64,000 nucleotides of DNA from Cannabis sativa. Lineage: Eukaryota; Streptophyta; Magnoliopsida; Rosales; Cannabaceae. The position numbers and the translations under genes are program-made. Location of the stretch: contig NC_083610.1 of assembly GCF_029168945.1 (NCBI RefSeq), forward strand, positions 72,841,580-72,905,579, in the 5' to 3' direction. The notes beneath the pieces are model-generated. The model saw only the letters and a list, made by a program, of their open reading frames with translations, did not search any database and was not told where the DNA came from. Within the stretch, counting starts at the first letter, position 1, and each line of letters opens with the position of its first letter. Shown piece after piece: positions 49,113 through 61,074 of this stretch.

Positions 49113-52101
49113 TGTAATACCCGGAATTAAGAAATGGATTAGCAGAACCCTAACTAGATAATTATGTATAATTGAGGAATTATATTATTATATAGTTCAA
49201 TATATGTGATTTTATATGAATTTTAATATATTAAAGACCCCGTTGGTGAGCCAGGGGTATTTTGGTAATTATGACCCGAGAACGGTAAAATGATGAAATT
49301 AATTTAATTACATGCTTAATAGAACTATATTATTATATAGTATGCCTGTGTTGTCTTTTCAGGTGTGTTCGACGGAGTTAGCGCGGTATAGTCACAACCG
49401 GAATTTCGGGCGGCGGGTTCGGGCCCGAAATGTAAATTGAATTAATTTATTTGGCATTTTATTTGATGAGTGATAATCTGAAATTAATTGTGAATTATGT
49501 ATGCATGAAATGGCAAAATTACCCTTGTGAGGGTGTATGTGTGAATTTAAGCCATGAGGGTAAAATGGTCTTTTGACCTTTATTTTCTACAATTAATAAA
49601 AGATGGAATTTTGAGGAAAATGAATAGAAAATTCTGGTTTCTCCTCCCTCATACCCGAACCCCTCTCTCTCTCAACCCTCTTTAAATTTCAAACTTGATT
49701 TTGTGAAGATTTGCTTGGTTTGAAGCTTAGTATTTGAGGATTGATTGAGCTTGGCTTTAAATTGAGTTTGAGGTAACTTTCTTTGGCTTGAATCTTTGTT
49801 TAATTTTTGAGTTTAAGTCTTGAAAGAGCATGAAATATGATGTAGGTTGTGCTTATGAATTTGAGATGCATGTTGATGTTGTGGGGTTGTTTTGAGCATG
49901 CTTGGAGCTTCAATCTTTTGAGTTTATTTAGATTAGGTTTGGATAGAAATTTTAAGGATTATACTTGTGTGTTTATTCTGTTATTGAGCCCTAAAAATTG
50001 GTTGTGTGAAGCATGAGTTCTTGGCTTAATTTTGTAAGAATTCAAGATAGGATTTTCATGGAAGTAAGCTCAAGTTGGAGCTTTGATTTTCTTGAATTGG
50101 TAATCTGATTTTTGGGGGTTTATTGTTGAATTTTGATGCATAAGTATGTGTTTAAGACCCTATAATATTTGCTAGCTTCTGTAAGTGGATTGATTGAGAA
50201 TTTGGTTGTGAAAAGCAAGCTTGAGTTCATGGAACTCAAGCTTGGTGCTTTAATGGCACTTTTTGATTTTTAGTGCAATTGTTGGGTTTAAGTTGTGGAA
50301 TATGTTTATTATGACATATATTGATGCTCTGGAAAGTTTGGGAATGTTTGGGGATGATTTGAGTGAGTTTTGGGGGTTTAAAGATTGAGAAATTTCGTGT
50401 TCTCTGCCCAGACAACCGGAATTCCGGTTGGAGTTCATCGGGAAATGCTGAATTTTGTTTCGGCCATAACTTTTGACTCGGGACTCCGTTTGGGACGTTC
50501 TTTATACCGTTGGAAAGCTCTTTTCGAGCTCTATGTGATTATCTATATTTGAAATGCCATGAATTTATTTTATGAATATGAAATCAGGGGTTAACCCTAT
50601 TTGTGAAAAATCCCGGATTGTGTGACTAGGATTACCGGCACACAGTCGGGGAGCACCCGGGGATTCGGAATCTCTGCCTTTGCGGGACAACAGGTAAGAC
50701 AGTAGTTGCACGTAGAGATATGCACGGTGGTGCTTATATTGAATATTATATTGGTGATAATTAGAAACCGAGATTAGGGTTATTACCCTAAAGTGAGCGG
50801 TTTAATGGCCTAGGGTTATTACCCTAGTAATTATTAATGTGTAAATGCTATGCCTTGCTAGATATACTGTAATAAAGAATTATGCGCACAAGGCATAATT
50901 AAGTTAGACTCGGTAAATTAGTACCTTGAGTTTGATAGTAATGCGGTCTAGGGTTATTACCCTAGAAGTTATGTGAAGGTAAGAAAGTCATGATGTACAA
51001 TAATATTGCTAGTCAGGTGAAAGCATGAATTAGGGTTATTAATCTCTATAAGTGTTATTTTGAGCATGCAATGATATGTTATATGAGAGACTATTTGGTA
51101 TGTAATTTAGGGTTATTACCCTAAGATTCTATATGTTTTGTTATCTATTGAATACATACATATATTTCAAGAGTTATGTGCATAAGACATAACTTGGTCA
51201 GACCTAGTATATTACTAGGATAAACCACTGAAAGAACGTAATGTATGGATTACGTAAATATATATGAATAGGGTTATGTGAGCAAGGCATAACCAGGTTA
51301 GACTCGGTAATTATAATCGAGATAAACCTTACTAAGGCCTTATTGTAAATAGACGTGTGAGCGTAACACGTAGGTCTATGCTACATAGACATATATAGGT
51401 GTGTGAGCGTAACACGCAGGTCTATAGCAAATAGACAAATAGTGCAGTCGCACCAATAATTATATGATAAATATATATGTTGAGACTAAGGGTTATGCGC
51501 TCAAGGCATAACCAGGTTGGACTCGGTAACAAGAACCGAGATGAACTGATCTAAGGCCTTATTGTAAATAGACGTGTGAGGGCAACACGTGGGTCTACGC
51601 CACGTAGACATAAATAGGAATGTGAGCGTAACATGCAGGTCTGTGTCACACAGACAAATTTGAATAGCATTGTTGTTTATATTGTATGATGAGCATATTA
51701 TTGATATGTTTTATACTGTCTTGCTGGGCTTGGCTCACGGGTGCTCTACTGTGCAGGAAAGGGTAAGTCAGTGGCTGATCAACCATGAGTTTGAGGAGCA
51801 AGATGAAGAATGTACATGTTCAAGCCATATCAGACCAAGCGGGTTAAGGGTCTATCAGTGATGAACTTTTGAATTCTATTTTGCCGTTTAGGTCGGCTAG
51901 AAATAAATGACTTGTAATAGCGTTTGTAAATATTTTTGGGATCCCAACTATTTTAAAAGTTTTAAATATATTACAAGTTTATTTTCCTTCTATTTAATAT
52001 AAAAGTTTAAATTCTGCGCTATTTTGATTAGTAATCCCATTTAGGGGATTAGGGTTTCATAAGTATTTTGGGTAGCGTGCCTAATTATTTAGGGCGTTAC
52101 A
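49113..52101 (+). repeat. 3' LTR of element B
   Basis: 2,989 bp. Compared with the 5' LTR it lacks 21 bp between the two CCGGAATTCCGG palindromes (one left at 50,414-50,429) and one hairpin unit of about 47 bp. The hairpin array is at 50,774-51,655. Confidence 0.95.
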
Positions 52102-52106
52102 ATGTA

Positions 52107-52497
52107 TGAGTATTATTATGCTTTTCTTACTGAGTCTGTCGACTCACAGTGCTATGTTTATGTGTAGGTAAAGGCAAGGCTAAAGCTGATGGACCGTGAA
52201 CGAGCCTATGAAGATTGTACATGTCGGGGCGGTTAGGCCTGGAGCGTACGATCCTCGGGACAGCAAGACTATTTTTGTAACTAGTCGCTAGGCGACAATT
52301 ATTTTGTATGAACTGTAAACTTTTGTAAATGATTTTGTAATCGGGATCCCGAGTCTTTTGTATAAATATTTTATAAGTTTAATTAAAAAGCAAAAATTTT
52401 AATTAATCACGTTTTCCATAAACCTCGTTGATTAGCAACGAGCTGCACAGCATGTTTAAAAATCACGTAATACGCCTATGTTAGTTAGGGTGTTACA
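52107..52497 (+). repeat. 3' LTR of element A, right part
   Basis: Resumes at TGAGTATTATTATGC, equivalent to 36,187 in the 5' LTR, and runs to GTGTTACA, followed by the A target duplication GTGTA. Confidence 0.95.
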
Positions 52498-52990
52498 GTG
52501 TAGGCTCATATTTTGTTAGTTGCTAGGCGACAACTTTTGTAGTAAACATATTTTGAAAACAGTTGTAAACTTTTATACGAGATCCTAGAATTACACATTT
52601 GTATATAATTATTTCAGTTTAAGTTTGTTAAGAAAATTTTAATAAATCATATTTTTCAATTAACCCTGTAATTAGTAAAGGAGTGTACAGTAGTTAAAAA
52701 ATACTATAGCATGCCTAAACTAGTAGGACATTACAATTCGGTATCAGAGTTGCCCGGTTGTTCTTTGAAGATCGTCAAGATATATATAATCATCATCATA
52801 GATAAGCTCGACTCATGGTTCAGTAAACTTTTTTATATTTTAGTAGTTTTAATTTATTATATATGATTAGAAAAGTAGGATACGGAACATGTTCGTAGAT
52901 TTATAGTTGAATAAGAGTATGTTAAGTTCCCATGGAAGCGGTAAGTAGATTATAATTTTGATCGCTGCTTATCCGAGCTGACTCATGAAT

Positions 52991-53736
52991 TCGCAAGTGT
53001 TATCTAAATTTCTACACTATGACGTGGCATCCATCTAGGTGACATATATAGCATATCTCATAACCTGGGCGAATGATTCTACTCCCAGTAGGTCGTAAAG
53101 ACAGTTATAATGCTCGAAGTCATATATAGATGGTAGGATGTCCGAGCAGATCATGGACAAACATCCTACCAGCTCCACTAGGTAGGTAGCTCGCATGCAC
53201 CGACAAATGGGTGCAAGTTAGAAATTTTTAAGATATATCTCGTATATCTCCAAGCTTGCGAATCACAGTACAATCCTTACATTTGTGGGATGAATTCTTA
53301 TCTTTAGAGAATAAAGGTAATCAACCCAAGTTTCCCATTTCTTCATTGTAATTATGGAAATAAACTAATTTCCTATTTTATTTATTATTGATTTAGGGAA
53401 ACTAATTTATGTAATTAATTCTTATAAATAGTAGTCTCATCTCACTATTCAGGGACATAAAAATATTCAGAGAGAGAACACTCTAGAGAGAAACTATTAT
53501 CTAAGAGTAAATTGCTTAAAGATCATTGTAAAAGCTTTCGATAAAGAATAATTCATTCTTGCTCACAAGTTAATACAACAAAAAGGGGGATAGGGCTATT
53601 ACCAACTATAAGGGGTCAAACCATTATAAAATCTAGTGTTTTCTTTACTTTATGCTATTATTTTTTTTGTTATTTAATTATTTTTAATCGCTTTAATTTG
53701 ACTCATTGTCGTTGGCTAAAAGCGAGATCAATATTT
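52991..53736 (+). other. Possible LTR remnant of another retrotransposon
   Basis: Contains a hairpin GGTAGGATGT/ACATCCTACC at about 53,129-53,170 and a TATAAATAG box near 53,424. A leader-like stretch ends GTCGTTGGCTAAAAGCGAGATC (see 53,708-53,729), a phrase I associate with the end of Tat/Athila-type LTRs. No partner LTR is in the window. Tentative. Confidence 0.35.
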
Positions 53737-53872
53737 TGATACTTTCACTGAGAGCAAAGACACACAAGTTTTTGTCTTAAGTCTTTTTCATGACACAGGA
53801 TGGTGGTGAAAACACGAAGGGGAAATCAGACTGATACTTTCACTGAGAGCAAAGACACACAAGTTTTTATCT
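53737..53872. repeat. 41-bp direct repeat, 95 bp apart
   Basis: TGATACTTTCACTGAGAGCA and the following 21 bp occur at 53,737-53,777 and 53,832-53,872. A short frame from ATG 53,800 (MVVKTRRGN) lies between; it could be a gag start but is not open for long. Confidence 0.85.
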
Positions 53873-53874
53873 TG

Positions 53875-56800
53875 AATATTTTGTATTTTTCTAGCTACAA
53901 TTATTGTTGGGTGGAGAATAAAATTAATTAAAAGTTAATATATAAATTCAAAATTAAAAAATAATTAATTAAAATTTATATATATTCATCAAGTAAATAA
54001 ATAAGAAAAATAATTAATTGAAAATTATAAATAGTCATCAGATGAGTTAATATATGAGTTTTATTAACAAAAATGTAATTTTCTTTTTGTGGTGCACGCA
54101 CTCCCTGGGTCTGACGTAGGGGAAAAACCCCTTACATGGTGCGGTCTCGTGCCAAAATTTGAAATTAATTAAGTATAAATAGGAAAAAAAAAAATAATTG
54201 TACCACACACTAATTAGAATCTTTTACCTACTAGCATTACCCAAAGCTACTACATATGAGTTTGATTGACAACGATTTCTAAACCGATTGGATTGTTTTG
54301 ATAGTTTAACTCAACATAAATAATCTTAGTTATAATACAACTGTTGATCTTTTGAAATACCTAGGGTGACACTTTGATTATTGAATATGTTTGAAAAATA
54401 TCTTACTATTCAAAGTTTTTATAAACTATTACATTTGGATGATATATTAATGACTTATCTCACATCTTATTTTATTGTTCACAATAATTACAAAATTTGA
54501 GAAAAAATATTTTATATATGAATTGTCCCATAATAACAAGATCAATTAATATACTATCATAAAGATTTAAATTTGTATAATTAATTAAGATTAATCTCAA
54601 ATTAAAACTAAATTATAAAGACCAAATCTTATGGGATCCTAAACTAATTTAGTGGGTCTGGATTGAGCATGTCATTATCGGGGTTGTAGAAACTAAAGAA
54701 ACAACTGTCCGTTGAACTATTTACCTTGTTAAAATATATATGCTAGTAATGCATATACCAATCCTTCAGTATAAGTATCGAACATGTTTCTCTATCAGGT
54801 TGTTGTCTCCTACTGACTAGACAACACATCACCCTTAGGTTGAGATCAAATTTGCTTGAGATCAACGGTAATCGAGATCATTCAGATCTTTTCTAGTGCG
54901 AAACTTTTCATCTATTTATTATGCATAGTTTTCTTTGACAAAGAACAATAACTTTTTATTTGGATATTATTTGTTAATGGATGTGTTATTTTATTGTTCA
55001 ATATTATATTTTATGTAATACAACCATCAATATATATATTAACAATAAAAAATATAAGACTTTTCACCATGATAATTTCAAACTTTAAATTTTTATAGTA
55101 TAAGAATTTTTCCATATATTATTATTTTAAAAAAAAATTAAATTATTAAATTAATTTAAAAGTTAAATTTAAAATAAATAAAATAAAATAAATTAGCACC
55201 TCATAATTTTCCAAAGTTGTCAACACTATCAAATTGAGATGAGACTATTCAGATAATTTTTTAGTTCACATTTTTTCATCTATTTATTATGTATTTTTTT
55301 TCTTTGACAAAATTTATTATTCAATTTTATATAATCATAACTTTTTATTTTATTATTATTATTGAATGTGTTATTTTATTGTTTACTATTATAATATATG
55401 TAATAAAATTGTCAATATACATTAGAAAAGAAAAATTAAAGACTTCCCACTACAATAATAACAAACTTTAAATTATTATAGTATAAAATTGTTCCATATT
55501 AATAATAAAAAAATATTGAAGAAATTTAAATTATTATTTTGAAAAAATAAAATTATTAAATTAATTTAAAAGCTTAAATTAAAAATAAAAAAAAAAATTA
55601 TGACTTTACAAAAGATTAAACTTATGACATTGTAGTTGATGTAAGAGAATTTTACTACTTACACCATGATTATATTGATTGTATTGATTATTTTAGCATT
55701 AAATAACTTGAATATTTTGTACTCTTTTAGCTATAATTATTGTTGAGTAGAAAATAAAATTAATATATAAATTCAAAATTAAAAAATAACTAAATTAAAA
55801 TTATAAAAAAGTTATAAGGTAAATAAGTAAGAAAATTTGTAGATTTTGAGTTAGTGTTGGAGTATTGCTAGTTGGATCTAATTATTAATATTTAAAATTA
55901 ATTATAAATAAAAAATTATTAATTATAGTGTAATTTTCAAGAGTTAATTTAAGTCATTTGATAAAATCAATGACTATAAATTATTATACCTATCAATAAG
56001 TAAAAAAGACAATACCTATTGTATTAGCTCTCAAATATAAATTATGTAAATTTTAGTTTACAATTATTTATGATATAAAAATTAAGCAAATAAAAATATA
56101 AATAAAATAGAACAAAGAGATCTAAGCACGTGCATTGCATGTGCTAGCCTCACCTAATTATAGAAAAATTATAAAATGGCATGGAAAACTATTTATAGAA
56201 GAATTATTTATTTATTTAAAAAAAAATAGGTATCAGTTAATAATTTTAAATGTGATGACATTAGATGTATATAAATTTGGGGAATTACCCCATATACTAT
56301 TTTTTTAACTTTTTTTTTCAAATTTACGGTTTGAGTTTCTAAAGTGGTTGCAGCGCTAGTTGCAATAGGGGTTTCTGTACGATTTTTTGTTGCAATTTAG
56401 GTTGCAGTGCTACTTGCAATAGTAGTTTCTATGTAGAATTCCGTAAAAATACATAAAAAAAAATAAAAAACTGTTTTGAAGTGTAAAAATAAAAAAGCCC
56501 TATAAATTTTGGGTTGATATTGTGTAAAAATAAGAGTTTAAAAAATTTATTTAAAATAAAAAGTGCACATAGTATGGATGGTAAAAGTTGGCACTAGTGA
56601 CATTCATTTTGGTACCAAATTATATTATCACGTGACAACCATCTTTTAAGCATATTAAGAGTATCTACAATGAAAGTACCATTTATAGTAATCAAAATAT
56701 ACACATCATTTAAAAATATTACTTTTATTTTTTTATTTTCTCTATTATTCATATATAAGATTTGACACTTTCTCATTAAAAAATACTCTAATAATTGATA

Positions 56801-56942
56801 ATTTTAAAAGTTTCTCACCATGATTAACATAAATATTAAATCAATTAGCTTCTTTGGTAAAAAGTAATCTTCTCATTTGAGAGAGAGAAAAAAATACCAC
56901 TTAATTGTTGTCTCTATTGAGCCATACTCACCCCATATTTAT
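53875..56942. other. AT-rich remnant DNA with internal duplications
   Basis: No gene seen. Repeated segments: 53,875-54,010 resembles 55,705-55,850; 54,880-55,195 resembles 55,248-55,580 (offset about 368 bp); and a ~50-bp unit with GGTTGCAG is doubled at 56,346 and 56,400. The rest is AT-rich and unassigned. Confidence 0.6.
54880..55580. repeat. Diverged tandem duplication, period about 368 bp
   Basis: CATCTATTTATTATG at 54,909 and 55,277 anchors two copies that stay alignable for about 320 bp with many substitutions and small gaps. Confidence 0.75.
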
Positions 56943-57079
56943 AGGGAAATTTGAAATTCTATACATAATAAATCCTAATATTATTTCCCTAAACCTAAAT
57001 GTTATACCATAGGCCATATATGACTACATATCCTTTATCCCCATAATACCCCTCACATTTGAACCAAACTAATCCAAAG

Positions 57080-57207
<128 letters not shown>

Positions 57208-57649
57208 CCAAACGAAAGGCTAAGTACTCAACCAAAGACCACGGCTCACCTCCACGACCTCCGACGACCACCGAGGACCACCCACAACCTCCGACGAAGG
57301 ACTCAGCCCCCCTCTCTCTTCCTCTCTCTCAACCCGTGAGCCTCAACCCACCGAAAACCCCAAGCCTCAACCCACGGTGACGGCGCACGGCGTTGAGGCC
57401 TTCGACCCACCCAATCGACGACAAGCCCACGGTGATCGGCCTTCGACCCACCCAATCCACGCCGAACCATGTCTAAATCGAAGGTATGTTTTGATTATTT
57501 TGTTTTTGTTTTTTTTTTATTTTTTTTAAGAAAGTGTTTAAGATTTATTGGGTTTGTGATTTTGTATGGAATTTTTTGTGTTTAAGATTTATTGTTTGTG
57601 ATTTAAGAAATTTTTTGTGGAATTGGGATTGGGGTGTTTCGGATCTGTG

Positions 57650-57935
57650 AAAGGAGAATGGATTGGGGTGTTTCGGATGTGGGGAAGATAAGGGTTCAAT
57701 GGTCATGTGTTGGGTCCGATGGTATGGGTCCGATGGTCTGATGTGGGGAAGAAGAGGGTCCAATGGTCACTGGGTCCGATGGTCCGATGGTCGGACTGTC
57801 ATGGGGTCTGATGGTCCGACTGTTTGGGGATAAGTGGATCCGATGGGTGTCACAAATTGGGTGTTGTTTGGGTCTGATGGCTACCAATCAGACCTTCACA
57901 ATTGGTCCGATTGGTAGCCATCGCACCCGGGTATT
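57650..57935. repeat. GGTCCGATGG short-repeat cluster in the MULE-2 intron
   Basis: About ten degenerate copies of GGGTCCGATGGT within 290 bp, such as at 57,711, 57,725, 57,772 and 57,782. It marks the start of the intron array, before the AT-rich part. Confidence 0.8.
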
Positions 57936-57944
57936 TTTTTTTGG

Positions 57945-58810
57945 TTTTATTAATTATTAATTATTTAGTTATTGTTTTAGGTATTATTTTATTTTTAATG
58001 ATTTATTAAGTATTTTTTAATTAATTACTGTTTTATTACCAATTAATAATTATTTAATTACTATTAATTATTAATTATTGTTTAAGTATTAATTATTAAT
58101 TATTGTTTTAATTTTTATTGTTTTATTAATTATTAGTTATGTTTTTTTAGTAATTATTAATTATTGTTTTAGTATTAATTATTAATTATTTTTTTAATTT
58201 TTATTAATTAATAATTATTGTTCTATTTTTTATTTTTTTATTAATAATTATTTTATATTAATTATTTTTTTATTGTTTTAGTTATAATTATTAATTATTG
58301 TTATATTTTTTATTTATTAATAATTATTTTATATTATTTATTAGTTATTGTTTTATTAATTATTTTTTTATTATTAATTATTTTATATTAATTATTAGTT
58401 ATTATTTTATTAATTATTGTTTAATTTTTATTGTTTTAGTTATAATTATTAATTATCATTATATTTTTTTATTTATTAATAATTATTTTATATTAATTAT
58501 TAGTTATTGTTTTATTAATTATTTTTTTTATTAATAATTGTTTTATATTAATTATTAATAATTGTTATATTAATAATTTTTTATTATTAATGATTAATTA
58601 TTGTTTTATTATTAATTATTGTTTTATTTTTTTATTAATAATTTTTTTATATTATTTAGTAGTTATTGTTTTATTAATTATTTTTTTATTAATAATTGTT
58701 TTATATTAATTATTAGTTATTGTTTTATTTTTTATTGTTTTAGTTATAATTATTAATTATTGTTTTATTATTAATTATTAATTATTGTTTTATTATCAAT
58801 TATTAATTAT
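57945..58810. repeat. TTATTAATTATTGTTTTA array, left copy (MULE-2)
   Basis: Degenerate array of ATTAATTATTGTTTTATT units over about 860 bp, inside the first intron. The T-rich strand is plus here; the reverse complement forms the right array at 62,105-62,520. Confidence 0.9.
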
Positions 58811-61074
58811 CGTTGTTGGTTTTTTTTTTCAGGGAACTCCACATCTAATAATTCTAGTGTCTGACCATTACACAGGCCATGTCACATGGCGCGGCGGTAG
58901 TTATTACTACCTGAAGATTAAGGCTAAATTTCAAGAATTCAACATATGGGACAGGGTGAGGGAATCCCCTTTCAAACAGTTTTTCGAGAGAGAGCCTATA
59001 CAATTTTCAGGAGCATTTTTTCATCAGTTGATGCTTCACAAAATCAAATCTGACAAGCCGGACGAGGTACATTTTTATGTGGGAAGGAAGAGATGTAGAT
59101 TTGGTAGGGTGGAGTTTGGCTTGGTGACGGGGTTAAACTTGTTGCCCGACCCTACTGAGGAAGACATCAAAGAAAAAGGAAGTTCTGACCGGTTGATTAT
59201 GGAATATTTCAACGGTAATCCTTCGATCAGCTTCGGCCAACTGCGTAGAGTTTTTGAGAGCTGCACAGAAGTTGGTGATGTCTACAAGTTGGGGATGGCC
59301 TTGTTTGTTATGGGCGTCCTCACTGGTAAGGAGGATAAGACTGGCGTTCATCCTTTTGTCATAAGAATGGTTGATAACCTTCCATTCTTCTACGAGTACC
59401 CCTGGGGAAAGATTTCTTACACCAAGCTGATGGAAACTTGTAATAAGGACTACTTGGATGTGAAGAATAAGATGTTGAAAAAGATTGAAAAGGGAGTTAC
59501 TCAGAAGGAGGCAAAATACTCATCTTACGGCTATACTGCAGCGTTACAGTATTGGGCATACGAGGCCATCTTACAGCTGGGCAACGAGTATGCAGTGAGG
59601 AAGTCGCATCGCTTTCTGATCACTTCATCGGGAAGGATGAAGTGATCAGATTATTTGCTAGAAATGTAAGTTTGTTACGCTTATGTTTAATTCATGTTAA
59701 TTTCCATATATTATATTAATATATTTATTTGATTTTTCAGTTGACAGTTTACTCCATGTTATGTCCCCGGCCGAATGAGATTGAGTTTGTGAGTTACATC
59801 ACTGGGGGTCAGCCGCCTTTATTTGTTGACTTGGAGGAACTTGTGTTGGGTGAGGATGAGCAACCAACACAGGATGCTTTGCGAAGCCAGGCCAAAAAGC
59901 TTGCCTCCACATTGGAAGAACGAGCGGACGCAACCGAATATTTAGAGACTCTACACCACCTCCACCGTCTCCACCACGTGCACCGTCTACAGTTCCAGAT
60001 GAGTCTGGTGTTGACCCATCTGCAGCATCACAGGATCCTCCTGTTCCCCTGTCAGCTTCTATTCCCAGCACCTCAGAGGCTCGCGATCTAGTATACCCTG
60101 CCATTTTGGCAAGGTTGGAGATTGTGGAGAGGGGGAAGATTGCTTTGAGGGAAGGGCAGACCGCTCTGCTAAGAGGACAAACAACGATTATGGATCAGTT
60201 GAAGACCATAATGAGGCTCCTGCAAGATCCTGGAAGGCCGGCAGCAGATTCACAGTCACAGCCACAGCCACAGCCACAACCAGAAGAAGAGGCTCAGTCA
60301 CCGGAAAATGAAATCATTCTCCCAAATGATTATAGACCAGATGATGATGACATGTTTTGTACACCTGAGAAGACGAATATCACCAGCATCGGGGATACTT
60401 AGGATTCTGAGGTACAGGTGTTAGAGACAGCTCCAAAACTCGTGGACAACCGGAGGAAGAGAAAGCGGCCTAGGTGGTTCGATGAGTACACTGAAATGAA
60501 AAAGAAGTCTAGGGCTACGAAGACACTTGTGAATGCGGACCCACTTAGAGTTGCTGATCGGAAGCTGCTCAGGACTTTTCACAGTTGGGTACTCGGCCAG
60601 ATTGGGAACAAGTACCCGAGAGAGTGCTTCTCCGGTAGACATGATTCGGCTTGGTTCCTCGAGCTACATACTCCGAGGACATGGCTTGGGGACGATGTAA
60701 GTTTTTTAAGACTTTTTTACTTCTTTTGCTTTTAAAGACTTTATCTAACTCTTTTTATTTAATCTCTGACATATTTAATTTTCATGTTTTAGCATTTGGA
60801 TGCGGCATTTCATTTGATGAGGAGGCGATAACACTTTTATCCGGAGGTGTACCCAAATAGATGTGTCATCATGCCGTGTATTTTCCCAGCAGGAGTTATT
60901 GGTCGGTGGGAAGCTGCGGGTGATGACCACACTAACTTTCAGTGGGATGAGGGCATATTAGATTTGATTCGAGGGGATGAAGGTCAATACTTGGCCAGTT
61001 GGAAGAATAAGGAGAGAATATATATGGCCCTCTACTTTGATAGTGCAAAGAGGACAAGCCAACAACCATCTTTA

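Larger units (their letters stand above)
42523..52101 (+). mobile_element. Element B: Gypsy retrotransposon nested in the 3' LTR of A
   Basis: LTRs start TGTAATACCCGG and end GGGCGTTACA. The 5-bp duplication ATGTA (42,518-42,522 and 52,102-52,106) joins the two halves of the A LTR exactly. The interior of 3.5 kb holds a shortened, stop-ridden gag-pol. LTR copies (3,058 and 2,989 bp) differ by only about 25 substitutions plus two repeat-unit losses and a few small gaps by my count, so insertion was recent compared with the state of its genes. Same lineage as A by primer site, leader and pol. Confidence 0.93.
34266..52497 (+). mobile_element. Element A: Ty3/Gypsy chromovirus-type retrotransposon
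   Basis: LTRs start TGTAAAGACC and end GTGTTACA. The 5-bp target duplication GTGTA is at 34,261-34,265 and 52,498-52,502. Primer-binding site, gag-pol, polypurine tract and a C-terminal chromodomain are present in canonical order. The 3' LTR is in two parts because element B sits in it, and it also lacks 955 bp. Long LTRs, Met primer site and chromodomain point to the Tekay/Del lineage of chromoviruses (inference). Length without B is about 8.7 kb. Confidence 0.93.
31156..52990 (+). mobile_element. Element C: old Gypsy 5' LTR and leader, split by two insertions
   Basis: The LTR starts TGTAATGACTAAGTAG at 31,156 and ends GGACATTACA at 52,734. It exists in three pieces: 31,156-31,373, 33,035-34,265 and 52,503-52,734, separated by a MULE and by element A, each with its own target duplication. 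A degenerate primer-binding site (CGGTATCAGAG) and a leader similar to those of A and B follow to about 52,990. There, homology to the A leader ends near a point equivalent to the A gag start. No coding part remains. It is related to A and B, shown by the shared LTR start, an AAGATTGTACAT block and a CTGTTAACTCACAG-like block, but is the most diverged and so the oldest layer. Confidence 0.8.
57469..61067 (+). pseudogene. DUF1985-Ulp1 gene of MULE-2, C-terminally truncated
   Basis: Exons: 57,469-57,483 (MSKSK), 58,833-59,665, 59,741-60,696 and 60,793 onward, all with GT-AG borders. Exon 2 holds a well preserved DUF1985 domain (FFHQLMLHKI, VHFYVGRKRCRFGRVEFGL, YKLGMALFV, YWAYEAILQLG). A 1-nt shift near 59,606, another near 59,945 and stops at 60,400 and about 60,826 break the frame. 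The linker is Pro/Ser/Gln-rich with a predicted helical part (ILARLEIVERGKIALREGQ). The Ulp1 region begins with FDEYTEMKK and WVLGQIGNKYPREC but ends before the catalytic His and Cys, which were lost in the deletion at about 61,070. Function unknown; the family suggests a SUMO-type peptidase. Confidence 0.85.
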
